Positions 40,598 through 52,621 are shown, counted from the stretch's first letter. The stretch: DNA of 64,000 nt from Agromyces cerinus subsp. cerinus (GCF_900142065.1 NZ_FSRJ01000002.1:744001-808000); one strand, 5' to 3'. Program-made: numbers and translations. Notes: generated by a model from the sequence alone, not told the origin.

Positions 40598-41047
40598 TCA
40601 GACGGGTGTGCCGTCGATCGTCGTCGCCAGTTCGATGCTGCCGTGAACACTGCGCGCCACCGTGCAGGACCGGTCGATCGCCTTGACCATGAGGTCGATG
40701 AGCTTCGCGCGCTCGGCCTCGTCGAGCGACGAGAGGTCGAGCAGCAGCTCCTCGTCGACGTGCGAGTACCGGTTCTCGGAGTCAGAGGTGCCGTGCGACC
40801 AGACCGTCATCGCGAAGTCGTCGCCGAGCCGCCGAGCTACGACCCGGTCGGCGCTCATGCCGGCACAGCCCGCGAGGGCGAGCTTCAGCAGCTCGCCGGG
40901 GGTGAAGTGCCCCTCGGCCTCCGCCGGCCCGATGCGCACGGTCGACCCGCGCTCGTTCACGCCCTCGAACGTGCGTTCGCCGGTCCGGCTGACCGAGACG
41001 CTGCCCGGCCCGATCCGCTCGCTCACCTGATGCGCATGCTCGGTCAT
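40598..41047 (-). CDS. OsmC/Ohr family peroxide-detoxifying protein
   Basis: 149 residues, ATG 41047 with TGGAGG 5 nt upstream. OsmC-fold proteins reduce organic hydroperoxides with two cysteines; both are present, Cys61 in LALAGCAGMSAD and Cys128 in DRSCTVARS. The length is standard. It faces the acyltransferase gene and has its back to the S10 operon. Whether it is OsmC proper, Ohr or a YhfA-like member cannot be decided from sequence reading. Confidence 0.85.
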   Translation of the reverse strand: MTEHAHQVSERIGPGSVSVSRTGERTFEGVNERGSTVRIGPAEAEGHFTPGELLKLALAGCAGMSADRVVARRLGDDFAMTVWSHGTSDSENRYSHVDEELLLDLSSLDEAERAKLIDLMVKAIDRSCTVARSVHGSIELATTIDGTPV

Positions 41048-41549
41048 GTACGCCTCCAGACGTGGTCGTCATGTCGATTCCATCACGGATGTCGCGGGGT
41101 CGGAACGTCCTCGTCTGCGACATCCCTGTGAACCGGACGGGCGCGACACGCCCGGGTTGCATGAAGGCACTCATTGTGGCAAACTCGATGAGTTCAACAT
41201 TTCGAACGCGTGCACTCGTGCGCGCTGATCGGATCACTGTCAGGCAGTGCATAACCACCCGGTTCGCCCCGTTCCAACGGGGCTCAGGCGGGGGTCAGGT
41301 TAGGCCGCAGGCAGGAGAACAGACAAACCGACACTCACAACGCCATGGGCGACCATGTCTGCGTGCGCGTCGGCGGGCTCGAAGGTCGAGCGTGTCGAGA
41401 GCACCGCCCCGGTTCATCCGGGCGGGTGGTTTCGACAGGCTCGATCACCGGCCTTTGACAGAAGAACAGTGGTGCTTCACACGGAGTAGCTACGCGGCGT
41501 CCGATGCCCTCGGAAGGGGTAAGACGCCTTGACAGAGAGAGAGTCAGCA
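41048..41549 (+). other. 502-bp leader region between osmC-like gene and rpsJ
   Basis: No credible gene. It should contain the S10 operon promoter, but no clean -35/-10 pair is visible; the CACTG/CAGTG hairpin (41237-41251) followed by CATAAC is one possibility. The right half holds the REP-like hairpin at 41384-41449. The S10 leader may be long and structured. Confidence 0.5.
41384..41449. repeat. REP-like long hairpin in the S10 leader
   Basis: The left arm (41384-41410, GGTCGAGCGTGTCGAGAGCA...) and right arm (41420-41449, ending GGTTTCGACAGGCTCGATCA...) are complementary over about 26 positions with small bulges, around a short loop. TTTCGACAGGCTCGATCACC-type sequence is familiar as a repeated intergenic palindrome in Microbacteriaceae. 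Confidence 0.6.
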
Positions 41550-41858
41550 ATGGCGGGACAGAAGATCCGCATTCGACTGAAGTCGTATGACCACGAGGTC
41601 ATCGACACCTCGGCGCGCAAGATCGTCGACACGGTGACCCGCGCGGGTGCCACGGTCGTCGGCCCCGTGCCGCTTCCGACGGAGAAGAACGTGGTGTGCG
41701 TCATCCGATCGCCCCACAAGTACAAGGACAGCCGCGAGCACTTCGAGATGCGCACCCACAAGCGTCTCATCGACATCGTGGACCCGACGCCCAAGGCCGT
41801 CGACTCGCTCATGCGACTCGACCTGCCGGCCGACGTCAACATCGAGATCAAGCTCTGA
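41550..41858 (+). CDS. rpsJ: 30S ribosomal protein S10
   Basis: 102 residues, ATG 41550; a TTG at 41529 in frame would add seven non-conserved residues and lies upstream of the GAGAGAG site. S10 is part of the 30S head and also the NusE partner in antitermination. [18 protein letters not shown] and [15 protein letters not shown] are typical. First gene of the S10 block. Confidence 0.97.
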   Translation: MAGQKIRIRLKSYDHEVIDTSARKIVDTVTRAGATVVGPVPLPTEKNVVCVIRSPHKYKDSREHFEMRTHKRLIDIVDPTPKAVDSLMRLDLPADVNIEIKL

Positions 41859-41866
41859 GGTAACAG

Positions 41867-42523
41867 ATGTCTTCCGCTACCAAGAACGTGAAGGGTCTGC
41901 TCGGCACCAAGCTCGGCATGACCCAGGTGTGGGACGAGAACAACAAGCTCGTGCCCGTGACCGTCATCGAGATCGCCCCCAACGTGGTCACCCAGCTCCG
42001 CACCGTCGAGAAGGACGGCTACGAGGCTGTGCAGATCGCTGCAGGCGCCATCGACCCGCGCAAGGTCAACCAGCCCGCGACCGGCCACTTCGCCGCCGCA
42101 GGCGTGACCCCCCGTCGCCACCTGACCGAGGTCCGCACCGCGGACGCCGCGTCGTACTCCCTCGGCCAGGAGCTCCCCGTCGAGGGTGCCTTCGAGGCCG
42201 GCCAGCTCGTCGACGTCGTCGGCACGAGCAAGGGCAAGGGCTTCGCCGGTGTCATGAAGCGCCACAACTTCAAGGGTGTCTCCGCTTCGCACGGTTCGCA
42301 CCGCAACCACCGCAAGCCCGGTTCCATCGGTGCCTCGTCGACGCCCAGCCGCGTCTTCAAGGGCATGCGCATGGCCGGCCGCATGGGTGGCGAGCGCGTG
42401 ACCGTGCTCAACCTCCGCGTGCACGCCGTCGACGCCGAGAAGGGCCTGCTGCTCGTCAAGGGCGCGGTTCCCGGTGCTCGCGGCCGTCTCGTTTTCGTCC
42501 GCAACGCAGTGAAGGGGGCGTAG
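41867..42523 (+). CDS. rplC: 50S ribosomal protein L3
   Basis: 218 residues, ATG 41867, 8 bp after rpsJ. L3 is an early assembly protein that reaches the peptidyl transferase centre through its loop ([20 protein letters not shown]). Standard length and ending ([14 protein letters not shown]). Part of the S10 operon. Confidence 0.97.
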   Translation: MSSATKNVKGLLGTKLGMTQVWDENNKLVPVTVIEIAPNVVTQLRTVEKDGYEAVQIAAGAIDPRKVNQPATGHFAAAGVTPRRHLTEVRTADAASYSLGQELPVEGAFEAGQLVDVVGTSKGKGFAGVMKRHNFKGVSASHGSHRNHRKPGSIGASSTPSRVFKGMRMAGRMGGERVTVLNLRVHAVDAEKGLLLVKGAVPGARGRLVFVRNAVKGA

Positions 42524-42526
42524 TCC

Positions 42527-43186
42527 ATGGCTACCGCCAACACCATTGACGTGCTCGACGCGACCGGCAAGAAGTCCGGCTCGGTCGAGCTGCCCGCCGA
42601 ACTCTTCGACGTGCAGACCAACGTCCCGCTCATCCACCAGGTCGTCGTGGCCCAGCTCGCAGCAGCGCGCCAGGGTACGCACAAGACCAAGACCCGCGGC
42701 GAGGTTTCCGGCGCCGGTCGCAAGCCGTTCAAGCAGAAGGGCACCGGCCGCGCCCGTCAGGGTTCGATCCGCGCTCCTCAGATGACCGGCGGTGGCGTCG
42801 TGCACGGCCCGCAGCCGCGCGACTACTCGCAGCGCACCCCCAAGAAGATGATCGCAGCGGCCCTCCTCGGCTCGCTCTCCGACCGCGCTCGCGGCGGCCG
42901 CGTCCACGCGGTCACCGCCTTCACGGCCAGCGAGACGCCGAAGACCAAGGAAGCCGTCGCGCTCCTCGCAGCGATCGCTCCGGCGAAGCGCTTCCTCATC
43001 GTGCTCGCGCCCGGTGAAGAGCTCTCGCAGCGCGCGGTGCGGAACATCCCGACCGTGCACGTGCTGCGCGTCGACCAGCTGAACGCCTACGACGTGCTCG
43101 TCTCGGACGACATCGTCTTCAGCACCGCCGCACTCGAGTCCTTCGTGGCCTCGAAGTCGGCGAAGAAGGAAGAGGTCTCGGCATGA
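42527..43186 (+). CDS. rplD: 50S ribosomal protein L4
   Basis: 219 residues, ATG 42527, 3 bp after rplC. L4 lines the exit tunnel with its extended loop ([19 protein letters not shown]). In E. coli it represses its own operon; no matching leader structure can be claimed here. Its end overlaps rplW by four bases. Confidence 0.96.
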   Translation: MATANTIDVLDATGKKSGSVELPAELFDVQTNVPLIHQVVVAQLAAARQGTHKTKTRGEVSGAGRKPFKQKGTGRARQGSIRAPQMTGGGVVHGPQPRDYSQRTPKKMIAAALLGSLSDRARGGRVHAVTAFTASETPKTKEAVALLAAIAPAKRFLIVLAPGEELSQRAVRNIPTVHVLRVDQLNAYDVLVSDDIVFSTAALESFVASKSAKKEEVSA

Positions 43187-43488
43187 GTGCCGCCGCGAAC
43201 AACAAGGACCCGCGCGACATCATCATCGCGCCCGTCGTCTCGGAGAAGAGCTACGGCCTGATCGACGAGGGCAAGTACACGTTCATCGTGGACCCCCGCT
43301 CGAACAAGACCGAGATCAAGCTCGCCATCGAGAAGATCTTCAACGTCCAGGTGGCGTCGATCAACACCCTGAACCGTCAGGGCAAGACCCGCCGTACCCG
43401 GTTCGGCATGGGCAAGCGCAAGGACACCAAGCGCGCGATCGTCACCCTCAAGTCCGGCTCGATCGACATCTTCACGGCTGTCGGCTAG
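43183..43488 (+). CDS. rplW: 50S ribosomal protein L23
   Basis: 101 residues, ATG 43183 (ATGA overlap with rplD). L23 sits at the tunnel exit and docks trigger factor and [22 protein letters not shown] and the basic [20 protein letters not shown] loop are typical. Confidence 0.96.
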   Translation: MSAAANNKDPRDIIIAPVVSEKSYGLIDEGKYTFIVDPRSNKTEIKLAIEKIFNVQVASINTLNRQGKTRRTRFGMGKRKDTKRAIVTLKSGSIDIFTAVG

Positions 43489-43505
43489 GGAGCAGAGGAA
43501 TAAGA

Positions 43506-44345
<840 letters not shown>

Positions 44346-44357
44346 GAGTTGTAGAAG

Positions 44358-44639
44358 ATGCCACGCAGTCTGAAGAAGGGCCCCTTCGTCGATGACCACC
44401 TGCTTCGCAAGGTGATCACGGCGAACGAGGCCGGCAGCAAGAACGTCATCAAGACGTGGTCGCGCCGCTCGATGATCATCCCGGCGATGCTGGGTCACAC
44501 CATCGCGGTGCACGACGGCCGCAAGCACATCCCGGTGTTCGTCACCGAGACCATGGTGGGTCACAAGCTCGGCGAGTTCGCCCCCACCCGCACCTTCCGT
44601 GGACACGTGAAGGACGACAAGAAGGGCCGTCGCCGCTAA
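44358..44639 (+). CDS. rpsS: 30S ribosomal protein S19
   Basis: 93 residues, ATG 44358. S19 pairs with S13 in the 30S head near the A site. [18 protein letters not shown] and [16 protein letters not shown] are typical. Confidence 0.97.
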   Translation: MPRSLKKGPFVDDHLLRKVITANEAGSKNVIKTWSRRSMIIPAMLGHTIAVHDGRKHIPVFVTETMVGHKLGEFAPTRTFRGHVKDDKKGRRR

Positions 44640-44664
44640 GCGGTGACGTGAAGGAGGAGAAGAA

Positions 44665-45030
44665 ATGGTGGAGTCGATCGCACGCGTGCGACACATCCGC
44701 GTCACCCCCATGAAGGCCCGCCGCGTCGTCAACATGATCCGCGGGCGCCAGGCACAGGAGGCACTTGCCATCCTGAAGTTCGCCCCCCAGGGTGCGAGCG
44801 AGCCGGTGTACAAGCTCGTCGCCTCGGCCATCGCGAACGCTCGCGTCAAGGCCGATGCCACGAACACCTACCTGGACGAGCAGGACCTCTACATCAGCCG
44901 CGCATTCGTCGATGAGGGCACCACCCTCAAGCGATTCCAGCCGCGCGCTCAGGGTCGTGCCTTCCGCATCAACAAGCGAACGAGCCACATCACCGTCGTG
45001 CTCGCCACGCCCGAGGAGGGTACGAAGTAA
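44665..45030 (+). CDS. rplV: 50S ribosomal protein L22
   Basis: 121 residues, ATG 44665 with AAGGAGGAG. L22 contributes the second tunnel loop; the beta-hairpin region ([20 protein letters not shown]) is intact, without the loop deletions known from macrolide resistance. The stop overlaps rpsC by one base. Confidence 0.96.
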   Translation: MVESIARVRHIRVTPMKARRVVNMIRGRQAQEALAILKFAPQGASEPVYKLVASAIANARVKADATNTYLDEQDLYISRAFVDEGTTLKRFQPRAQGRAFRINKRTSHITVVLATPEEGTK

Positions 45031-45782
45031 TGGGTCAGAAAGTCAACCCGTACGGCTTCCGTCTCGGCATCACCACCGACCATGTGTCGCGGTGGTTCTC
45101 CGACTCGACGAAGCCCGGTCAGCGCTACGCCGACTACCTTGCAGAAGACATCAAGATCCGTCGACTGCTGCAGACGTCGCTGGACCGCGCCGGTGTCTCG
45201 CGCATCGAGATCGAGCGCACCCGCGACCGTGTCCGCGTGGACATCCACACGGCACGTCCCGGCATCGTGATCGGCCGCCGCGGCGCCGAGGCCGAGCGCA
45301 TCCGCGCCGACCTCGAGAAGCTCAGCGGCAAGCAGATCCAGCTGAACATCCTCGAGGTGAAGAACCCCGAGGCCGACGCTCAGCTCGTCGCTCAGGGCAT
45401 CGCCGAGCAGCTCTCCGCTCGTGTGGCATTCCGCCGCGCGATGCGCAAGGGTCTGCAGGGTGCTCAGCGCGCCGGCGCCAAGGGCGTCCGCATCCAGGTC
45501 TCCGGCCGCCTCGGCGGCGCCGAGATGAGCCGTTCCGAGTTCTACCGCGAAGGCCGTGTGCCCCTGCACACCCTGCGCGCGAACATCGACTACGGCTTCT
45601 ACGAGGCGAAGACCACCTTCGGCCGCATCGGTGTGAAGGTCTGGATCTACAAGGGCGACATCACCAACAAGGAGCTCGCCCGCGAGCAGGCCAACCAGAA
45701 GTCGTCGCGCCCCGAGCGCAGTGACCGTCCCCGCCGAGCGCCCAAGGCGCAGGAGCCGGTGGCAGCAGGAGTTGAGGCATAA
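45030..45782 (+). CDS. rpsC: 30S ribosomal protein S3
   Basis: 250 residues, ATG 45030. S3 lies at the mRNA entry and has helicase activity; the KH motif [15 protein letters not shown] is present. A C-terminal basic tail ([20 protein letters not shown]) extends beyond the E. coli length, as usual in actinobacteria. Confidence 0.97.
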   Translation: MGQKVNPYGFRLGITTDHVSRWFSDSTKPGQRYADYLAEDIKIRRLLQTSLDRAGVSRIEIERTRDRVRVDIHTARPGIVIGRRGAEAERIRADLEKLSGKQIQLNILEVKNPEADAQLVAQGIAEQLSARVAFRRAMRKGLQGAQRAGAKGVRIQVSGRLGGAEMSRSEFYREGRVPLHTLRANIDYGFYEAKTTFGRIGVKVWIYKGDITNKELAREQANQKSSRPERSDRPRRAPKAQEPVAAGVEA

Positions 45783-45784
45783 CC

Positions 45785-46204
45785 ATGTTGATTCCCCGTC
45801 GAGTCAAGTACCGCAAGCAGCACCACCCCGGCCGTTCGGGCCACGCCACCGGCGGCACGAAGGTCACCTTCGGTGAGTTCGGCATCCAGGCGTTGACCCC
45901 CGCGTACGTGACGAACCGTCAGATCGAGTCCGCTCGTATCGCCATGACGCGTCACATCAAGCGCGGCGGCAAGGTGTGGATCAACATCTACCCCGACCGT
46001 CCGCTCACGAAGAAGCCGGCCGAAACCCGAATGGGTTCCGGTAAGGGTTCGCCCGAGTGGTGGGTCGCGAACGTCAAGCCGGGTCGAGTCCTCTTCGAGG
46101 TCTCCGGCGTCTCCGAGGAACTCGCTCGTGAGGCCATGACCCGTGCCATCCACAAGCTGCCCCTCAAGGCACGCATCATCAAGCGCGAGGAGGGCGACGC
46201 ATAA
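45785..46204 (+). CDS. rplP: 50S ribosomal protein L16
   Basis: 139 residues, ATG 45785. L16 positions the A-site tRNA elbow. [19 protein letters not shown] and [18 protein letters not shown] are typical. One-base overlap with rpmC. Confidence 0.97.
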   Translation: MLIPRRVKYRKQHHPGRSGHATGGTKVTFGEFGIQALTPAYVTNRQIESARIAMTRHIKRGGKVWINIYPDRPLTKKPAETRMGSGKGSPEWWVANVKPGRVLFEVSGVSEELAREAMTRAIHKLPLKARIIKREEGDA

Positions 46205-46533
46205 TGGCCGTCGGCACCAAGGAGCTCAGCCCCGTCGAGCTCGACACCTTTGAAGACGAGCGACTCGTCGATGAGCTGAAGAAGGCCAAGGAAGAGCTGT
46301 TCAACCTGCGCTTCCAGTCGGCCACCGGTCAGCTCGAAAGCCACGGCCGCCTCCGGGCGGTCAAGCGCGACATCGCGCGCATCTACACGGTCATCCGCGA
46401 GCGCGAACTCGGCATCCGGGCAACGCCCGCGCCGGTCGAGGTTCCGGTCAAGGCCGAGAAGAAGACGAAGAAGGCCAAGGCCGAGGCATCCGCTGATGCT
46501 GCAGCCGAGGTCGAAGAGACGAAGGAGGCCTGA
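46204..46533 (+). CDS. rpmC: 50S ribosomal protein L29 with C-terminal extension
   Basis: 109 residues, ATG 46204. L29 is normally 63-80 residues; the conserved core ([20 protein letters not shown], then [14 protein letters not shown]) ends near residue 70, and a Lys/Glu/Ala tail ([20 protein letters not shown]) of about 35 residues follows. L29 sits beside L23 at the tunnel exit, so the tail could reach nascent-chain factors. Extended L29 forms are common in actinobacteria. Confidence 0.95.
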   Translation: MAVGTKELSPVELDTFEDERLVDELKKAKEELFNLRFQSATGQLESHGRLRAVKRDIARIYTVIRERELGIRATPAPVEVPVKAEKKTKKAKAEASADAAAEVEETKEA

Positions 46534-46535
46534 TC

Positions 46536-46838
46536 ATGGCTGAGACCAAGAAGGCTTCGGCCGAGGTCGACACCGCGGCCGAGCTCGTCCGCGGCTACCG
46601 CAAGGTTCGTCGCGGCTACGTCGTCAGCGACAAGATGGACAAGACCATCGTCGTCGAGGTCGAGGACCGCGTGAAGCACCCGCTGTACGGCAAGGTCATC
46701 CGCCGTACCTCGAAGGTCAAGGCGCACGACGAGCTGAACACCGCCGGCATCGGCGACCTCGTCGTGATCAGCGAGACCCGTCCCCTCTCCGCCACGAAGC
46801 GCTGGCGCCTCGTCGAGATCGTCGAGAAGGCCAAGTAA
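46536..46838 (+). CDS. rpsQ: 30S ribosomal protein S17
   Basis: 100 residues, ATG 46536, 2 bp after rpmC. The core ([20 protein letters not shown]) is preceded by an N-terminal addition of about 20 residues. S17 is a primary 16S rRNA-binding protein. Confidence 0.96.
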   Translation: MAETKKASAEVDTAAELVRGYRKVRRGYVVSDKMDKTIVVEVEDRVKHPLYGKVIRRTSKVKAHDELNTAGIGDLVVISETRPLSATKRWRLVEIVEKAK

Positions 46839-46871
46839 GCCTCGGGCTTACTTGAAAGAAGGAGATTCAAA

Positions 46872-47240
46872 GTGCTTCAGCAGGAATCACGAGTCAAGGT
46901 CGCCGACAACACCGGCGCCAAGGAGCTGCTCACGATCCGCGTCCTCGGTGGCTCGAAGCGCCGGTACGCCGGCCTCGGTGACACCATCGTCGCGACCGTC
47001 AAGGACGCGATCCCCGGCGGCAACGTCAAGAAGGGCGATGTGGTCAAGGCCGTCATCGTCCGCACCGTCAAGGAGACCCGTCGTCCCGACGGCTCCTACA
47101 TCAAGTTCGACGAGAACGCCGCAGTGATCCTGAAGAACGATGGTGACCCCCGCGGCACCCGTATCTTCGGACCGGTCGGTCGCGAGCTTCGCGACAAGAA
47201 GTTCATGAAGATCATCTCGCTGGCACCGGAGGTTATCTAG
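46872..47240 (+). CDS. rplN: 50S ribosomal protein L14
   Basis: 122 residues, GTG 46872 with AAGGAGA. L14 forms an intersubunit bridge with 16S r[21 protein letters not shown] and [19 protein letters not shown] are typical. It begins the spc part of the block. Confidence 0.97.
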   Translation: MLQQESRVKVADNTGAKELLTIRVLGGSKRRYAGLGDTIVATVKDAIPGGNVKKGDVVKAVIVRTVKETRRPDGSYIKFDENAAVILKNDGDPRGTRIFGPVGRELRDKKFMKIISLAPEVI

Positions 47241-47242
47241 TC

Positions 47243-47602
47243 ATGGCCAACATCAAGAAGGGTGACCTCGTTCAGGTCATCTCGGGCCGCAGCCAGGCTC
47301 GCGGCGGAGACCGTGGCAAGCAGGGCAAGGTCCTCGAGGTGCTCGTCGCCGAGAACCGCGTCGTCGTCGAAGGCATCAACTTCGTGACGAAGCACGTTCG
47401 CGTCGGCCAGACGCAGCGCGGCTCGAAGACCGGCGGCATCGAGACCGTCGAGGCCCCGATCCACGTCTCGAACGTCGCACTCGTCGACCCCGAGTCGAAG
47501 AAGCCGACCCGCGTCGGTTTCCGCATCGAGACCGTGACGAAGGACGGCGTCGAGAAGACCGTCCGCGTCCGCTACGCAAAGAAGTCAGGTAAGGACCTGT
47601 AA
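47243..47602 (+). CDS. rplX: 50S ribosomal protein L24
   Basis: 119 residues, ATG 47243. The KOW motif is at the start ([20 protein letters not shown]). L24 initiates 50S assembly. A one-base overlap couples it to rplE. Confidence 0.96.
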   Translation: MANIKKGDLVQVISGRSQARGGDRGKQGKVLEVLVAENRVVVEGINFVTKHVRVGQTQRGSKTGGIETVEAPIHVSNVALVDPESKKPTRVGFRIETVTKDGVEKTVRVRYAKKSGKDL

Positions 47603-48189
47603 TGACCGACACGGCTACGCAGGCTGGCAAAATCCAGCCGCGCCTGAAGACCAAGTACCGGGACGAGATCTCGAAGACCCTCACCGAGGAGCACGGCTAC
47701 ACCAACGTGCACCAGGTTCCGGGTCTCGTGAAGATCGTCGTGAACATGGGTGTCGGCGAGGCCGCGCGCGATGGCAAGGTCATCGACGGCGCGATCGCCG
47801 ATCTCACCAAGATCACCGGCCAGAAGCCGCAGGTCACCAAGGCTCGCAAGTCCATCGCGCAGTTCAAGCTGCGCGAGGGCCAGCCGATCGGTGCCCACGT
47901 CACGCTTCGCGGCGACCGCATGTGGGAGTTCCTCGACCGCCTGCTCTCGCTCGCACTGCCCCGTATCCGCGACTTCCGCGGTCTCTCGGACAAGCAGTTC
48001 GACGGCACCGGCAACTACACCTTCGGTCTCACGGAGCAGTCGATGTTCCACGAGATCGACCAGGACAAGATCGACCGCGTCCGCGGCATGGACATCACTG
48101 TGGTGACCACGGCCAAGACGGACGAAGAGGGCCGCGCGCTGCTCAAGCAGCTCGGCTTCCCCTTCAAGTCGGCCGAGTCCGCCAACTGA
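47602..48189 (+). CDS. rplE: 50S ribosomal protein L5
   Basis: 195 residues, ATG 47602. L5 binds 5S rRNA and contacts P-site t[23 protein letters not shown] and [20 protein letters not shown] are typical. In many actinobacteria rpsN follows; here a perfect hairpin and rpsH follow instead. Confidence 0.97.
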   Translation: MTDTATQAGKIQPRLKTKYRDEISKTLTEEHGYTNVHQVPGLVKIVVNMGVGEAARDGKVIDGAIADLTKITGQKPQVTKARKSIAQFKLREGQPIGAHVTLRGDRMWEFLDRLLSLALPRIRDFRGLSDKQFDGTGNYTFGLTEQSMFHEIDQDKIDRVRGMDITVVTTAKTDEEGRALLKQLGFPFKSAESAN

Positions 48190-48193
48190 ACCC

Positions 48194-48225
48194 CGGATGC
48201 TGCGGGCGCACGCCCGCAGCATCCG
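48194..48225 (+). terminator. Perfect 15-bp inverted repeat between rplE and rpsH
   Basis: CGGATGCTGCGGGCG (48194-48208) and CGCCCGCAGCATCCG (48211-48225) are exactly complementary. There is no T-run, so it could attenuate rather than stop transcription, or stabilise an mRNA end. It occupies the 129-bp gap where rpsN is often found. Confidence 0.6.
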
Positions 48226-48318
48226 ACCCGGTCTCCCGCATCCGTGGAAGACCGACACCACAGGTCATCGCTCGTGTAACGGGCGCTGAAACCTGGTGAA
48301 CGTAAGGAAACACTCGTC

Positions 48319-48717
48319 ATGACGATGACCGACCCGGTCGCTGACATGCTGACCCGTCTGCGGAACGCGAACTCCGCACACCACGACTCCGTGTCGATGC
48401 CCAACTCCAAGCTCAAGGCGAACATCGCCGAGATCTTGAAGAAGGAGGGCTACATCGCGGACTTCGAGCTGACCGATGCTCGCGTGGGCAAGACGCTGAC
48501 GCTGCAGCTCAAGTTCGGCCCCAACCGCGAGCGTTCGATCGCTGGCATCAAGCGCGTCTCCAAGCCCGGCCTCCGCGTCTACGCGAAGTCGACGGAGCTC
48601 CCCAAGGTGCTCGGCGGCCTCGGCGTTGCCATCCTGTCCACCTCCAGCGGTCTGCTCACCGACCGTCAGGCCGAGAAGAAGGGCGTAGGCGGAGAAGTCC
48701 TCGCCTACGTGTGGTAG
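48319..48717 (+). CDS. rpsH: 30S ribosomal protein S8
   Basis: 132 residues, ATG 48319 preceded by GTAAGGAAA. S8 is a primary binder of the 16S central domain and, in E. coli, the spc operon repressor. [20 protein letters not shown] and the C-terminal [20 protein letters not shown] are typical. Confidence 0.97.
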   Translation: MTMTDPVADMLTRLRNANSAHHDSVSMPNSKLKANIAEILKKEGYIADFELTDARVGKTLTLQLKFGPNRERSIAGIKRVSKPGLRVYAKSTELPKVLGGLGVAILSTSSGLLTDRQAEKKGVGGEVLAYVW

Positions 48718-48721
48718 TTCC

Positions 48722-49258
48722 ATGTCACGAATCGGACGTCTCCCCATCGACATCCCCGCGGGCGTCGAGGTCAAGATCGACGGCCAGGCCGTTTCGGTGA
48801 AGGGCCCGAAGGGCGAGCTCGCGCTCACCGTCGCCGCCCCCATCGAGGTCAAGCTCGAAGAGAACCAGGTTCTCGTCACACGCCCCGACGACGAGCGCAC
48901 CTCGCGCTCGCTGCACGGCCTCACGCGTACCCTCATCGCCAACCAGATCATCGGCGTGACCCAGGGCTACTCCAAGGGGCTCGAGATCGTCGGAACCGGT
49001 TACCGCGTCGCGCAGAAGGGCTCGTCGCTCGAGCTCGCGCTCGGTTTCTCGCACCCCGTCGTCGTCGACGCACCCACCGGCATCACGTTGACCGTCGAGG
49101 GCAACAACAAGATCACGGTCGCGGGCATCGACAAGCAGGCGGTCGGCGAGGTCGCCGCGAACATCCGCAAGATCAAGAAGCCCGAGCCGTACAAGGGCAA
49201 GGGCATCCGCTACGCCGGCGAGGTCGTGCGTCGCAAGGCCGGAAAGTCAGGTAAGTAA
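48722..49258 (+). CDS. rplF: 50S ribosomal protein L6
   Basis: 178 residues, ATG 48722. L6 lies near the factor-binding site. [18 protein letters not shown] at the start and [20 protein letters not shown] at the end are intact. Confidence 0.97.
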   Translation: MSRIGRLPIDIPAGVEVKIDGQAVSVKGPKGELALTVAAPIEVKLEENQVLVTRPDDERTSRSLHGLTRTLIANQIIGVTQGYSKGLEIVGTGYRVAQKGSSLELALGFSHPVVVDAPTGITLTVEGNNKITVAGIDKQAVGEVAANIRKIKKPEPYKGKGIRYAGEVVRRKAGKSGK

Positions 49259-49260
49259 TC

Positions 49261-49620
49261 ATGGCTGTGAAGACCAAGACGGCAGCGCGTTCGCGCCGCC
49301 ACACCCGCCTTCGCAAGAAGGTCGTCGGCACCGAGCTGCGCCCGCGCCTCGTCGTCACCCGCTCGGCACGTCACGTGTTCGTGCAGGTCGTCGACGACAG
49401 CAAGGGCCTGACCGTCGCCAGCGCCTCGACCATGGAGGCAGACCTCCGTGTGTTCGACGGTGACAAGACCGCCAAGGCCAAGAAGGTCGGCGAGCTCGTC
49501 GCAGAGCGTGCGAAGAAGGCCGGCATCGAGTCCGTCGTCTTCGACCGCGGCGGCAACAAGTACGCCGGTCGTGTCGCAGCGATCGCCGATGGAGCGCGAG
49601 AGGCAGGGCTCAACCTGTGA
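49261..49620 (+). CDS. rplR: 50S ribosomal protein L18
   Basis: 119 residues, ATG 49261. L18 carries 5S rRNA into the 50S subunit. [20 protein letters not shown] and [20 protein letters not shown] are typical. It overlaps rpsE by four bases (GTGA). Confidence 0.97.
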   Translation: MAVKTKTAARSRRHTRLRKKVVGTELRPRLVVTRSARHVFVQVVDDSKGLTVASASTMEADLRVFDGDKTAKAKKVGELVAERAKKAGIESVVFDRGGNKYAGRVAAIADGAREAGLNL

Positions 49621-50318
49621 GCGAGAACACTACGAAGGAGACCGAGGTGACCGCAGAGGCACCCGTCGAGACGGCAGCAGCTTCGGAGCCGGCTCGGAAC
49701 GAGCGCGACAACCGTCGCGGCGGCGGTCGTGACCGCAACCAGGGTGGCCGCGACCGCGGTGGCCGTGACGCCGAGAAGAGCCAGTTCCTCGAGCGCGTCG
49801 TGACCATCAACCGCGTGTCGAAGGTCGTCAAGGGCGGCCGTCGCTTCAGCTTCACGGCGCTCGTCGTCGTGGGTGACGGCAACGGACTCGTCGGCGTCGG
49901 CTACGGCAAGGCGCGCGAGGTCCCGACTGCGATCTCGAAGGGCGTCGAGGAGGCGAAGAAGAACTTCTTCCGCGTCCCCCGCGTCGGAGCCACCATCCCG
50001 CACCCCGTCCAGGGTGAGGCCGCAGCCGGCGTCGTCCTGCTGCGCCCGGCTTCGGCCGGTACCGGTGTCATCGCCGGTGGACCCGTGCGTGCGGTGCTCG
50101 AGTGCGCCGGCATCCACGACGTGCTGAGCAAGTCGCTCGGCTCGTCGAACACCATCAACATCGTGCACGCCACGGTCGCCGCCCTGAAGGAGCTCGAAGA
50201 GCCCCGTGCAGTCGCAGCCCGTCGTGGCCTCGCCTACGACGAGGTCGCTCCGGCCCGTCTGCTGCGTGCCGAGGCCCAGGCGGCCGAGGCCGCCGCAGCA
50301 GCGAAGGCAGGTGCCTGA
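49617..50318 (+). CDS. rpsE: 30S ribosomal protein S5 with RGG-like N-terminal extension
   Basis: 233 residues, GTG 49617. The core S5 double-stranded RNA-binding domain starts near residue 58 ([20 protein letters not shown]). The first 57 residues are an Arg/Gly-rich disordered stretch ([20 protein letters not shown]), resembling RNA-binding RGG boxes. S5 helps at mRNA entry; the spectinomycin-site region ([11 protein letters not shown]) is wild type. Confidence 0.96.
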   Translation: MSENTTKETEVTAEAPVETAAASEPARNERDNRRGGGRDRNQGGRDRGGRDAEKSQFLERVVTINRVSKVVKGGRRFSFTALVVVGDGNGLVGVGYGKAREVPTAISKGVEEAKKNFFRVPRVGATIPHPVQGEAAAGVVLLRPASAGTGVIAGGPVRAVLECAGIHDVLSKSLGSSNTINIVHATVAALKELEEPRAVAARRGLAYDEVAPARLLRAEAQAAEAAAAAKAGA

Positions 50319-50503
50319 TGGCCAAGCAGCTGAAGGTGACCCAGATCAAGTCCAAGGTGAGCGAGAAGCAGTACCAGCGCGACACGCTGCGCAGCCTCGG
50401 ACTCAAGCGCATCGGTGACTCGGTGATTCGCGAGGACAACTCGCAGAACCGCGGCTACGTGAACACCGTCGCGCACCTCGTGAAGGTTGAGGAGATTGAC
50501 TAA
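50318..50503 (+). CDS. rpmD: 50S ribosomal protein L30
   Basis: 61 residues, ATG 50318 in TGATG with the rpsE stop. [20 protein letters not shown] and [18 protein letters not shown] identify it. It overlaps rplO by one base. Confidence 0.95.
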   Translation: MAKQLKVTQIKSKVSEKQYQRDTLRSLGLKRIGDSVIREDNSQNRGYVNTVAHLVKVEEID

Positions 50504-51186
50504 TGGCTGACGAGAAGAAGGACGTCGCCGCCGAAGCCCCCAAGAAGGCTCCGGCGAAGAAGACGGCCGACAAGCCCGCCGCCGCGAAGGCAGCCCCCAA
50601 GGCTGCCGCCGAGAAGAAGGCCCCCGCCAAGGCCACCGCAGCGAAGGCCGACTCGGCCGCCGCTGAGAAGGCTCCGGCGAAGAAGGCCCCCGCGAAGGCT
50701 GCGTCCTCCAAGACGGCCGCTGCCAAGGCGGACGTCGCGGAGAAGCGCGAGCAGGTGCTGAAGGTTCACCACCTCCGCCCCGCTCCCGGCGCCAAGAAGG
50801 ACAAGACCCGCGTCGGACGCGGTGAGGGTTCGAAGGGCAAGACGGCAGGTCGCGGTACCAAGGGCTCGAAGGCTCGCAACAACATCCGCCCCGGGTTCGA
50901 GGGTGGCCAGCTTCCGTACCACATGCGTGCGCCGAAGCTCCGCGGCTTCAAGAACCCGTTCCGCGTCGAGTACCAGGTCGTGAACCTGGAGAAGCTCGCC
51001 GAGCTGTACCCGAAGGGCGGCGACGTCACGATCGCCGACCTCGTCGAGAAGGGCGCCGTTCGCAAGAACGAGCGCGTCAAGGTTCTCGGCAACGGTGACA
51101 TCCAGGTGAAGCTCAACGTCGCGGTCGACAAGGTCTCCGGCTCGGCCGAGCAGAAGATCGTCGCCGCTGGCGGCTCGGTCAAGTAG
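50503..51186 (+). CDS. rplO: 50S ribosomal protein L15 with histone-like N-terminal tail
   Basis: 227 residues, ATG 50503. The normal L15 (about 145 residues, [20 protein letters not shown] onward) is preceded by about 85 residues composed almost only of Ala, Lys and Pro with some Asp/Glu ([36 protein letters not shown]), like the tails of bacterial HU or histone H1. The single frame and one-base overlap with rpmD make a fusion artefact unlikely. Confidence 0.95.
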   Translation: MADEKKDVAAEAPKKAPAKKTADKPAAAKAAPKAAAEKKAPAKATAAKADSAAAEKAPAKKAPAKAASSKTAAAKADVAEKREQVLKVHHLRPAPGAKKDKTRVGRGEGSKGKTAGRGTKGSKARNNIRPGFEGGQLPYHMRAPKLRGFKNPFRVEYQVVNLEKLAELYPKGGDVTIADLVEKGAVRKNERVKVLGNGDIQVKLNVAVDKVSGSAEQKIVAAGGSVK

Positions 51187-51208
51187 ACCGGAAACAGCAC
51201 CGATTGCA

Positions 51209-51258
51209 CGAGCCAGTCGGGACCTCGCGTATGATTCACGGGGGTCTCGACTGGCTCG
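51209..51258. promoter_or_regulatory. Inverted repeat enclosing a TATGAT box, rplO-secY gap
   Basis: CGAGCCAGTCGGGACC (51209-51224) pairs with GGTCTCGACTGGCTCG (51243-51258): 16 bp with one G-T pair. The 18-base loop contains TATGAT (51230-51235), a strong -10; TTGCAC at 51204-51209 would be a -35 with a long 20-bp spacer. It may be a regulated secY promoter or an RNA hairpin on read-through from rplO. Confidence 0.6.
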
Positions 51259-51301
51259 AGCCGCATATGGACTGACTCCACACGGAGCAACAGGAGGACG
51301 A

Positions 51302-52617
<1,316 letters not shown>

Positions 52618-52621
<4 letters not shown>

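Noticed and set aside
41529-41534. TTGACA at 41529 as a -35 box
   Set aside because: It lies 16 bases before the rpsJ ATG; any -10 would fall inside the gene.
41529-41549. TTG start for rpsJ giving seven more residues
   Set aside because: S10 begins [15 protein letters not shown] after the ATG at 41550 and the GAGAGAG site precedes that codon.
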